A stretch of DNA of 64,000 nt from Combretum micranthum. Lineage: Eukaryota > Streptophyta > Magnoliopsida > Myrtales > Combretaceae. Shown piece after piece: positions 49,252 to 59,729 of the stretch (position 1 is the stretch's first letter; each line of letters starts with the position of its first letter). The notes beneath the pieces were generated by a model. The model did not search any database and was not told the DNA's origin. It worked only from the letters and a program-made list of their open reading frames with translations. Position numbers and translations under genes: made by a program. The stretch covers positions 310,001 to 374,000 of the forward strand of contig JAMXBD010000014.1 in assembly GCA_024138025.1 (NCBI GenBank), given 5' to 3'.

Positions 49252-52200
49252 TGAAATACCCCAAACTCTCACCTAGTTAATTGAAAATGGTTTAATTGAA
49301 ATATAGAAAAGAAGCAAACAAATGGAGATTGGTGATTTTAAATATTCTTTTTCTTTATATTTATTCATTCTTTAAATAGATTTGATAAATCGATCTATTT
49401 AATTTATTTTATAAAATTCTTTTTCTGAATAAACTCCTTTCGTATCTAATTCAAATTCTTAAATTCTCAAACAAATATTTTTAAATTTTTACTAAAGTTC
49501 TAAACCTTCAAATTTTAGTTAACTTTCATATTACTAAATCTTTATAATTTTTGAAATCAAATATTTGTTTAAATATATCAGTTTTAAACTCGAATCTAAA
49601 TTAAATATCAAATTTTCATTTTTAAGCTTTTGAAATGTGTTTTTATAACAAGTCATAAATTTCTAATATATATGTTCTCAAATTATTTTTTAATTATTTA
49701 TGGTACTGATAATAATTATTAGAAAGATTTAAACTCAATACCCTATTTTATAAATATCTTTTAAAATTTTCCTTTATCCTTCTCTCTCTCTCTCTCTCCC
49801 TCTCTCTCTCTCCTTACATAATTGTGGCCGCCCCTTTTTCTCTTTCACACCATCGGTTTCCTCTTCTTTTCTTCTTCTTCTTCTTCTTTCTCTTTATTTT
49901 CAAAATCAAGCCCACAAATCTCCATTAAAATAAAAATTAACAAGGAATCAAGCTAGGAAAGAAGAGTAGAGAAGGAAAATAAGCTTGAAGTGTAAAGAGA
50001 ACTCAAGAGTGCATGTGTTCCTAAAGGAGATAAGTGTTATTTCTTTGCTATCTTTGTTGTTTATTTTTGTAATTGGTAAATTGATGTTGAAATAAGTTAA
50101 AGTGTTGTTTAAATATGTATTTATTGGATTTATGGTTGATGGGAGTTGGGATTGTGATAAAGAAGATGATGAATAGTGAAGTTGGGGTTTGTTGGAATGA
50201 TTTGATGTTTGATGTATATGATAAGGGGAATTTGTGCTTTTGATGTTGCTTGAAGTGTATAATATGTTATATGAAGTTTTTATGATGTTTAAGTTGTATT
50301 AGAACATGTAAAAGTTCATTTATTGCGTAAAGAAAACATGAAAAATGCGTGGATTGCTTTCAAAATATTTTCTCAGATCAGCACTACCTTGTAAACGGGC
50401 GTACTCGAGCTTGTGCTAATCAAAATAAGCTCTCGGGTTACTTTTTTAACCTCTACCACACCTTGTACACGGGCGTATATGTGGTTATGTAGGTCATAAA
50501 ATCTTGAAAAACTCCTCTCGGATCACTTTTTAGTGCCTTACACGGCCCCGAGCACGGTGGTATACTAAGGTAGTGTACTTTCCCCCGTTTCGCAACTTGT
50601 TAGTAATTTGTTCATAACTTTTTCATCTAACCTCCAGTTAAGGTGGTTCAAGTTGCGTTGGAAAGCTTAAAAAGAGATATACAACTTTCATGTTTTGAAT
50701 TTTTAAAAATTCGAAAAGTATCAATGCTTAAATTTTAGTTCTTTCCAGCTGTTGTGTTTTCTTAAACAAAGTCAAAACTTGTATTTGCTTTCTAAATATT
50801 TGTTGTTACGTGTAAATGAATCTTTTCAAGTTAAAATGAGATAGATAAGTAATATTTGGTATGTTATGTGAGTTAATTGATGTAATTAAATATGAGTTAA
50901 GTAGATTTATAGATTTAACAAATAATTATATTAAATGTAGAAGTTAGTTATAAAATGAACTTAGCTAATAAACTTAGGTTCAGCTTGATTAAATAGACTT
51001 GAATGAGCCAAAATGAATTAGATTGTTTAAGTTTAATTAACTTGATTTAGTAAATGAATTAAATGACTAATTCTAATCAATTTGGCTAGGATTTAGTTAA
51101 AAGGATTTAATGGTTAATAATTGGTTTAAGTTGATGAGACAGGATAATCTTAGATTAACATGGTAAATATATTGTTCCAAAGGCGTGTTTGCTTAAGAAA
51201 TAGATGTTTTTGTGAATGAATGCCTTGATTAAGCTTTTGTTGATAAAAAACTATAAAAAAAGTGAAAATAAACACTTTGACAAACAAAGGAGAACTGTCC
51301 GTATTTTGGCGGAGTGATCTTCACAGCCATAGCAAGTTCCAAGTTAGTGTCTGATCAAATAGGGTTAATAAAAGTTTGAGAAAAGTGGATGATTAGTCTA
51401 GTTTCAGTTTCTTATACGAGTTTTTTCCTTAACAGAAGTGGATATCTAATTTATCTTCTGGATTATCTTTTGAAATTCCTTCCGAGGCTATGTTTGGATT
51501 TCATATTCAAGGTATGCAGTAACTTGCAAATTGGATGCTATGATAAGCATCCAAAATAAATTCAAACTTAAACACGGCCTAGTTAATTGATGAGTGTTGA
51601 TTGTGTTTTTCGCCTTTGAATTCGGTCCGGGGAGGGGCAAACTTGTCATGATGCAATGACATGTTAGAATAGGCGTTTAGGCCACTTATCATGATGCAAT
51701 GACTTCATACCATGATGAAATGATACACCATGATGCAATGGTGACTTCTTTTTAACTGGCTTAGCGGGTAATCGATAGGGAATGTAGTAACAGTGTAACA
51801 TTTACTTATCTTAAGAGGAAATAATTGATTTAATTCAATATTTATGAGATCATGTGAATTAATTTATATTATGGATTAAGTTGAGTAACAGCTATTAACC
51901 CTAAATGAGATTACTAATCTTTTCGGTTAGATTTAGGAGATATGGGTATCCAGACTATCTATATCAACCTCTTGAGCAGCTGCTGTTACTTAGGATGCCC
52001 AGATTCCCATTGGCTTGTTCCGGAGTATGAGTGCTCCATTGTTGATTTTTTATTTTAATGGAAAGATAATAACTTGTGGATTAATGCATTGCATTTAGTT
52101 AAGCCGTATGTCACACTGTATGTGTTTGTGTTACTGTGTATTGAGCTTCGGTCTCATTGTTGTTATTGTTCTTTTCTCCAGGTGATATATTGAGGATGAT

Positions 52201-52780
52201 GATGATGATTGATGATGATAATGTTGGTGATGATGATGTTAATGATGATTTGATGAAGATGATGATGGCGTTCCTTGTTGATGATGATGTTGTTGATGAT
52301 TTGATGTGATGATGCTTGACTCAGGTTTTGGGCGCTTGTGATGATTCGGAAAGGATTTGTAGATGAATGAAGTGAGTAAGAGCGTGGATGTAGTTTATTT
52401 ATTTTATTTCTTTTTGTTTTATATTAGCGAGAGCTAGATTCATGATTTAAACTTGTTATATTCTTTAAAGGGCGTAGTAGAGCTCATGTTTTGTAACTAA
52501 ACTTTTGCAAAGTTTTGTTTAATAGAATAATTTTCCACTTAAGAGAATAGAAGTTTTGAAATGTCTTTATTTCGAAATTGTTTGATAAAATTTATTTCCG
52601 CTGCTAAATCCAGTTGTTATTAGAATCTAACTGAATGATTTCATGACCTAAAGATGGTAGCAATGTTCAACATAAACAAAATCTTTTTAAGGAAGCCTGA
52701 GCATAATACTTTAGAGTATCATACGTGGTGGTAGCGCCTTAATCTATTTAATGATCAAATTAAATTCTGGAGGCGTTACA
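49252..52780. mobile_element. Complete solo LTR (copy B) inside the hAT, perfect 5-bp TSD
   Basis: A 3529-bp sequence starting TGAAATACCCC and ending GGAGGCGTTACA, flanked by TCGGT on both sides (49247-49251, 52781-52785). TG...CA ends, the 5-bp duplication and the lack of any internal coding domain identify a solo LTR left by recombination. It is inverted relative to LTR copy A and of the same family. Inside are a CT tract (49780-49813), a CTT tract (about 49862-49890) and a GAT-rich stretch (about 52190-52310). Which strand is transcribed cannot be decided. The length and the GCGTTACA end suggest a gypsy-type family. Confidence 0.88.
52190..52310 (+). repeat. GAT-rich imperfect trinucleotide repeat within LTR copy B
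   Basis: About 120 bases made largely of 'gatgatgat' with GTT and AAT interruptions. Confidence 0.85.
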
Positions 52781-53088
52781 TCGGTATACGATTCAAACCA
52801 TATATTGAAGGACATTTCTTCTATATTTTTCATTTCAATAAAAAAATATGAATTATTTTCTTACATTTCAAACCTCAACAACAAATTGATAAGTTGATTT
52901 ATTAATTTATCGAAATCATTAACACAATTGTCAATTTATGAAAATCAACATTCAACCATAGCGAGCCAAATTTCTTCACATCATTAGTATACGTTGTTAA
53001 AATGAGAATAACTAAACACAAGAATAATTTGGTGCTATAGTTTTTTTTTTTTTTTTTAAGACTCAAAACTAGTCAAGTATCATTGCAA

Positions 53089-53095
<7 letters not shown>

Positions 53096-53119
<24 letters not shown>
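53096..53119. repeat. (GT)12 microsatellite in the right part of the hAT
   Basis: A clean GT run after 'aaatatatat'. Confidence 0.9.
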
Positions 53120-53906
53120 GTAAGGGAAGGATAAGATTGGATTTCCTTCTCTAATAAAAGAGATAGCCAATATAATGTTTCGACTTTCTAATACACATTA
53201 AACTACAACTATTTTTTAACCATTGAAACTCTAAAAGTATTAATTATAAATATAAAAAATTAAAAATTTTACCCCAAAACACAATTAAAAATAACAATAA
53301 AAATAAAAATAACATTAAGAGGATTTTTTTTAAGGTGAAACGGTTCAATTCAGTTTGAACCGTTCGGTTCGATTCATGACTCCGAACTGAACCATAAACC
53401 AAATTTCTACTACCGAATCGAATCGAGAACTGAACCGTTTAAAAAAATAACCTAAAATTCGACACAGTTCGGTCTGGTTTGTGGGTTGGTCATTTTTTTT
53501 TTTTTTTTTGCCTACCCTAATTTTAAGTACTAAAGATAAATTAGGAAATGAATTAAGAATCTATATATTATGAATTAATAACTTAAAATACCGATTTAGT
53601 TTAAGAGTTTGATTTATATTAATTTGATATTTGGTTTGGGTATGGGCTCAAGAACTTATTTTTTATATAAGCAAACGAATTCAAAACTTGTGGGGATTTA
53701 GGAATTGGAATTTGAAAGGATATTTCAAACCTCAAATTTCAATTTAACATATGTACTAATTTAATTATATTAAGTTGTCTAATCATATTCTATTATTTAC
53801 TTTTTTTTTATTTATTTAAACTATGTTCAAAATTAACTACCTATTATACAAGTCAACTAAGTCATTTCTAAATTAGCTAGATGAGGATTTTGGGTGTTTC
53901 ACATTA

Positions 53907-54110
53907 GCTTGAACTTTCATTGGTATGTTTATGGCCATTGAACTTTTTGTTTCAACATGTATTTATTACGCTAATATTCCCATTCTTTCTAGTTCTACCT
54001 CTCTTTTTGTTTTTCAAATTTCTTTTTTCTTTCACAATAATTAATAACATTAAATTTTTTATCATAAAATTATATATAACTAAATGAATTCTTATGAATG
54101 ACCAACTTTT
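53907..54110. other. Short spacer, no gene seen
   Basis: AT-rich DNA between the right end of LTR copy A and the fifth M2 MITE. If LTR A has a target duplication, its right half would be catta (53902-53906). Confidence 0.4.
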
Positions 54111-54290
54111 AGGAAAATTCAATGGTTTCGTCATTAATTTTGATGGGATCAGTCCTGTCACTATCCAAATTACACCATATCCAACCACGATCGAACTATT
54201 AAAGTAGTTAATATTCTAATTACTATACTTATTTTAACAGTTAAATGGTTGACTAGATAGTCCCGTCAATAGGACCGTAGAAGCTCCCCT
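54111..54290 (+). mobile_element. MITE, family M2, copy 5 (best preserved)
   Basis: Begins 'aggaaaattcaatggtttcg', contains 'attaattttgatggga', 'accatatccaaccacgatcg' and 'cttattttaacagttaaatg', and ends 'aggaccgtagaagctcccct'. The two ends are imperfect inverted repeats. Flanks aactttt (54104-54110) and aagtttt (54291-54297) are a probable target duplication with one mismatch. Confidence 0.75.
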
Positions 54291-54297
54291 AAGTTTT

Positions 54298-55167
54298 ACT
54301 CATAACATACCATAAATAACAGTTACATTGTTTGTATTATAAAGGTTCTGGATATTACTAAATTACTCTAATTATAAAAATTTAATTTAATAATATATTT
54401 TTCTTCCTACGATTAATGTTATGAAAAGGACATAGATTATCAAATTGCTATCCTATTGGGATATATATATATATATATATATATATCTTATTATTGATAT
54501 TTACTAAAAGCAAAACTTATACAAATTTGATATATTAACTCTTTTTTTTAATTAATAATTAATTTCAAGTAATATCTATACAATATTTTACGAATGAATT
54601 TGGTAATACTAGTGATATTCTAGAAACTATGATATCATTAACGAAATTATTATAGATATTTAAAATACGATATAATTATAATGGCGAGTGGATATATATA
54701 GTTAATTCTAATATTAACTTAATCAAATCTAACCTTTTCAACCATATAATCTTGTGTTTATCCCCACTAATTGTTGGGAGTCAAAAAGAGAACCTTTTAT
54801 ATATTAACATATTCATAAAATCTAAAATTGACCTTGTAAAATGTGAAAAAATTCTTTTCTTCATTTTTAATAAGTAGCCTGAAGTACTCATTAATGAAAA
54901 CTATGATCCCAAATCCCAAAGTACAATTACATTTTTTTCTTCGACTTTTTCATGATTGAAACATTACATTCACTTACAAAGTATTTCGGTTTCACATGCC
55001 AGTCTCCATAAGATATTTTCATCATTACAAACAAGGGATTAGAGGAATACCTACTTTTAGATGCATCCCCCCTTAGCCCCTTAACTAGGCACATCTAAAA
55101 ATTGGGACTTTCTATAAGGAGAAAAAAATGTGGGACTAGCATATGAATCTTACTATCGAATGTGTAA
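54298..55167. other. Spacer with an AT microsatellite
   Basis: AT repeat at 54461-54487. No credible gene. Confidence 0.5.
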
Positions 55168-56548
55168 AACCTCTTAAATATATACAAATACAATCACCTT
55201 TATCTGTTTTACTTTGGTTTTGAAAGATATATAAATATAATTTGTATTTAAATATTTTTTTTTTTTTTGAAAGATTGATAGACGTGTGTTTCAACTTATG
55301 CAAAGAACTCATAAATAAATGATTTATGGAACGCTCAGGAATAGAATGCCAACACCACAAAGATCATAGGTAAGATTAGAATGACCCTCAAGTTACTGGG
55401 GATTGGGCTAGATTGTCCAAAGTTTCTTGTGAGATGAACGTTCTGACCTTCATATTAAGCTTGTTATGGCCTAGAGCCCAATCCAAGGATCCATGGAGCA
55501 GTTTTTTTTTTTTTACCTTGGCCGAGATCCATGGAGCAGTTTACATCATCAATAAACGATAGGCTTGTGCAAGTAAGTATATTCCACCTTAGGCTTTTTA
55601 GCTCTTCTTTTCCGTTAGCTAATGTTTATCACAATCAGAAACGGATGTGAAGTTATATGATTGGAAACCGTACCTTAATTAAGTTAATAAAAAAAATATT
55701 TATGTGTAGGGATAGGCGTGGATCCGTTTAGTTCGGCTTTCACTAAAAACCAATAATTTATGGTTTGTTTTTTTTTTTTTTCCAAACTTATACCAAATTT
55801 TTTCAAACCACTAAATTAAATAACGATTGGTTTTGTTGGGATTATGAATTAAGTCAAAATTCTAATTGAAAAAATTGTTTTGATATTTTACATTTATATG
55901 AATATTCAAATATTGAAATCACTCTATAAAGTTCATATTATAAATTATAACAAAATACTTTATAAATCCATAATATTTATAATCTATAGTTCTTTATAAA
56001 ATTATTAAGTCACCAATTAGTTATCCACTAATAAAGTACACTCATTAATTATAATACATAGTAAACTATAATTTATAATCCTCTGAAAAATGATCCGGTC
56101 AATCATCTACTAACAAATTTAAAAAAAAAAAATCTTATACCAACAAAAGTGATTCATGAATAAAAATAGTTTGCTAACAAAATAACAAAATCCATACTCC
56201 ATAGAATTCAAATGATTAACAAAAAACAACATTAAGTTACTAACGGAATAATATATCTTAAACCTAAAAAAAAATTTTGAAATTATAAGAACATTCCGAC
56301 CTTTAATCAAATCATCATAACAAAATTTATAGGTACAAGTAAAATTTTCTTACATTTCTCTAAATCGTTTGGTTCGGTTTTACGATTAGTTTGGTATGTC
56401 CCTTCAAACCAACCATAAATTTACGGATTGGTTTGATTTGAGGATTTTCTAAACCAAATTTATTGAAAAACCATATCTTCAATTCAATTTGGTTCGGTTA
56501 TTGATTGGTTTGATTCTACTAGTTTTTTCGCCCGCCCTTATCTGTGTG
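55168..56548 (+). repeat. Duplicated block, copy 2
   Basis: Direct-orientation counterpart of 45236-46960 (landmarks listed there), about 10 kb downstream. It keeps the full hAT, including its right end, and lacks the MITE found in copy 1. No gene is visible in it. Confidence 0.85.
55707..56540. mobile_element. Nonautonomous hAT element within duplicated block copy 2
   Basis: An 834-bp unit. Left end TAGGGATAGGCGTGG, right end on the other strand TAAGGGCGGGCGAAA. Flanks are TTTATGTG (55699-55706) and TCTGTGTG (56541-56548), matching at 6 of 8 positions. The left flank in the other block copy is TCTGCGTG, which matches the right flank at 7 of 8 and supports a genuine duplication. Interior words 'ggttcgg', 'ggtttgatt' and 'aaaccaac' are typical. 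Confidence 0.75.
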
Positions 56549-57189
56549 TATGTACCTGCTATTATAATTATATATATATATATAATTTTTGTTAATAATT
56601 CCACCGTGATATTGTCTCAAACTTCATTAGTATGAAAAGTTGTTTGAAGAAATAATTAAGGATATTTAATACATTTCATAAGAAATTATATATATCTTTA
56701 AAAATTAATTATTAATGAAAAAATAAAATCAATACATGAAATCTATATAAGTTTTGTTTTCAGTAAAAATAAATCTAAATATATACAATTGTTCATTAAT
56801 CGTGTTCACTATTATAAGATTAATTGTAAAAAGGAAAAAAAATGCTACTAAATCAAGTCATATAATTACTGGAATCTAATAATACTTTATGGGATAAATC
56901 AAAACATTTTCTAATATGAACAACATAATTATCATTTATGTGTATAATGAATTAAAAAAAAAAAAAAACCTTGTTCACAGGAATTTATTCAATTAAATAT
57001 AGTTTTATGATAAATGAATTTACTACTAATAGTTATTGAGAAAGAAAAAAAATTAGATATATATATGTATATATATATAATGCCGGTATGGTAAAAGCAA
57101 ATATTTAACCACTAGAATATGTTTAATATTATGTTGTTTTTTACATGTTATAATATATATAATATGAATTTTTTTTTCTCACTAAATTT
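56549..57189. other. Spacer, no gene seen
   Basis: Very AT-rich, with TA runs near 56570-56585 and 57058-57080. No credible frame. Confidence 0.5.
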
Positions 57190-57495
57190 AACAGGAAAAT
57201 GTGAAATTTAGTACTTGAGCTTTGCACGAAATTTTAATTTTGAAGTAATCAATTTAATATTTGATTAAACTTTTTATAGCTATTTTTACTCTTTTTAGCA
57301 ATAAGTTTGTTGATTTGAAAGAGATAACATATCATTGAATTTTTACCTTTTCTTTTAACATCTTCTAATCTAGCACTGATGGACATAATCTTTCATGTCA
57401 AAAAAGAGAGTAAATAATATTAATATGATAGTAAAAATTGTTACAAAACGTTTTAGGTACCAAATTTAACCATTTCCAAAATTTAAAAGATTAAT
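57190..57495. mobile_element. Foldback MITE, family M1, copy 3
   Basis: Shares 'gagctttgcac', 'ttgaagtaatcaatttaata', 'gctatttttact' and 'agcactgatgg' in the same order as 966-1300. The arms are partly complementary. Noncoding. Confidence 0.5.
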
Positions 57496-59180
57496 CTTTT
57501 TCTAGTCTAGAACCGAGCCCATGGGCCCCCCCAAGGCCCTGCCTGATTAGATTTCCTTATGTCATCTATAACCCATGACAGGATAATAATTTAATACACT
57601 CATTTATTCGGTTAAATAATACATACATGATATTATAGTTACCAATAAATCCAGGAGTTAATTTAAAAAATTAAAAGTGGATTGGTGATGTAGACCATGA
57701 TAAATAAAATAAGAAGTGAAATTTGATTTGATAGTTTAAGGCTTAAATCTTGACATGTACTCCAAATTGGGGGTTTAAGGTACCATATCGACCTGTTCAC
57801 ATGCAGCCGCGGGCTTATGTAATAATCGTTTGTTCACCATCTTGCACACAACACCTATGCACTAAATTCACCTTCGGAGGCCAGTCAATGGCAGCCTTTC
57901 CACGTTTGGCTTTAGAGGATTCACCATTTAGACAACTTTCTCAGAGTATATGAATTACAGCCAAATGAACACTTTAAGCTTCACCTTTGGCATTTAAACC
58001 TTAATATATAAACATATGGATATGTAATCCACAATATAGTCATATAAAACTAGTTTTAAAGTGTAAAATCAAGTATTAAGGCCTCTTTTTGTCAGAATCT
58101 GGGATAAAATTTAGTGATGTCCCCTTACCATAATTTAATGTTTCCTTGACTTATCATTGTATTAAAGAAAAAATTTTGCAATGTCCACATTTTTCAAGGG
58201 ATTTAAGTTTTACTATATCGAAAATTTGGATCATCACGATAACTGATATCGTAAATTTTCCTAAGTCTTATTATCATATTCTTGTTTCATGTTTCCGGCT
58301 ACTGGATACTAATAATTTGATAAAGAAAAGTTGCATATTAGAAGTAATCAAAATAGAAGACGCAGCAAATTGATGTCGAAAATTGAAAGATTTTTCAGAA
58401 ACATTAATATAGGTGATGTTTGTACAGATATAAGAACCCCTAACTCCATGCATGCTTCTTCTCCTAGATGTTCTACTTCGTTATTAACAATGAAAACCCC
58501 GACAAAGTATGCATGACAAGAAAACAACAACTGCGTATTATTGTTACATTATTTAAGGTTGCCAAATGCTACAATCAGCAATCTTCCAGACCTGTATTTC
58601 CGGCGTATTCCGTTCACATTCGGACCCGTCTGCTGTTCTTGCACGTTCGCAGCAAAATGGCATTTCGTGATTTATTTCCATATGTTTAATATCATGTGGG
58701 AATTCCTTTTGCTTCCAATACCTAAGTATTAGATCTGCTTCGTGGCATTGGAGGATCGCGCTTACGAGCAACACCAAGGAAGCCATGGAAAGTTATATAG
58801 ACTTATTTGCGGGGGATTATATTGTGTTGTGAAGACGGGACGCTCACCTATCTTAGACCCAACCCTTTTTTTATAGCATGGATTGCAACTTGGTTTAATC
58901 AACCACCCTATTGAAATTCCTTCGGGTATAACTTATCTGAATTCCTATTTTATCAACTATAATTTAGGTTTAACTATTTCCTTCGTGCGATTACTTGTAG
59001 TGGATAACTTAATTACACTTCTTTTTCCAAACTTTTTTCTCACACATTTGGTATTACAGTTATCTCTTAGTTGTAAAGGATGAGCAACAATGAAAAGTAA
59101 CACGAGTATCCGCCTACTACAGGTAGTAATAACAAACATCACGTTCCATCCCTATAAAATTTTATGGCATGTTTGGTTCA
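57496..59180. other. Spacer with two GC-richer patches
   Basis: Patches at 57770-57950 and 58560-58790 are less AT-rich than their surroundings. The first has a 67-codon plus frame (57750-57953) with no recognised motif. The second is described separately. The rest has no gene. Confidence 0.35.
58553..58786 (-). CDS. Hypothetical small ORF (77 codons), doubtful
   Basis: A minus-strand frame with an ATG start and TAA stop. The first 17 residues (MASLVLLVSAILQCHEA) could pass as a signal peptide, and the remainder has four cysteines, including a CC pair. It overlaps plus-strand frames of similar length, has no visible TATA box or poly-A signal in good position, and I do not recognise the family. 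The local GC rise is the only reason to keep it. It may be an exon remnant or chance. Confidence 0.15.
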   Translation of the reverse strand: MASLVLLVSAILQCHEADLILRYWKQKEFPHDIKHMEINHEMPFCCERARTADGSECERNTPEIQVWKIADCSIWQP

Positions 59181-59188
59181 CTGAAATA

Positions 59189-59721
59189 TAGGGATATAAC
59201 TGGATCGGGTTTAGGACGGGTTATGTAAAATCTAAACCCAATCCGATTAGTTATAGGATTACTTAAAACCCGAGAAAAACCCTAAAGGGTTTTTCCAATC
59301 ATTCCTAAAACCTACCTTTATAGGGTTTTTGCAAACCTGATTCCTAATCCACCTTGATCCGATTAGATTTTTATTTTTTTTCTTTTATTGTAATAATGTA
59401 ATTTCAACAATAAAACATAAATTATATAACATATTATAATATATATATAAGAAACTTTAAAAAAATAGATATCAATTTTATTTAATATGGAAATGAAATT
59501 ATGAAATTTGTAACCAATTATGTGTATACATATTATTATTAATTTTTTGAAATTTTATTATATATTTATATCAGGTCAGGTTTTCCCATCGGGTTTTATA
59601 TATGACCCGAAATCCGACATGAAACCTATAGGATTTTAGTATGATACCCAAAACCCTATAGGGTTTTTAGTGGGTCAGGCGGATCGGGTACCCTATAGCG
59701 ACCCACCCGTTTACATCTCTA
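59189..59721. mobile_element. Nonautonomous hAT element, 7/8-matching TSD
   Basis: A 533-bp unit with ends TAGGGATATAACTGG and, on the other strand, TAGAGATGTAAACGGG. The flanks are CTGAAATA (59181-59188) and CCGAAATA (59722-59729). The interior has repeated 'cctatagggtttt' and 'gggtaccctatag' words, as in the element at 10914-11657, to which it is clearly related. No transposase. Confidence 0.85.
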
Positions 59722-59729
59722 CCGAAATA

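Larger units (their letters stand above)
49108..53519. mobile_element. hAT element (about 0.88 kb) carrying a 3.5-kb LTR, perfect 8-bp TSD
   Basis: Bounded by ATTTTAAG on both sides (49100-49107, 53520-53527). Ends are TAGGGGTGGGTGC on the left and TAGGGTAGGCA on the right, read on the other strand. The hAT's own sequence is 49108-49251 plus 52786-53519 and is rich in 'gaaccgaacc', 'ttcggtt' and 'gattcgattcg' words. The rest is an LTR inserted in it. It has no transposase. Confidence 0.9.
46960..53901. mobile_element. LTR copy A (left end truncated), interrupted by a hAT
   Basis: Segments 46960-49107 and 53528-53901 are, on the opposite strand, collinear with the complete LTR at 49252-52780. 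Matches include 'attgcatcatgg' words, the stretch with 'aaaatgaattagattg', the polypyrimidine tract and the terminus. The right end is ...gggtgtttca at 53901; the opposite strand reads TGAAACACCC against TGAAATACCC in copy B. The left end is lost at the junction with the duplicated block. An array of about 65-75-bp units with 'gagaagcac' (48040-48440) is expanded here compared with copy B. Confidence 0.8.

Noticed and set aside
49852..52786. ATCGGT near 49852 as the left target duplication of LTR copy B
   Set aside because: It is not followed by TG. The site at 49247-49251 gives TCGGT followed by TGAAATACCCC and is correct.
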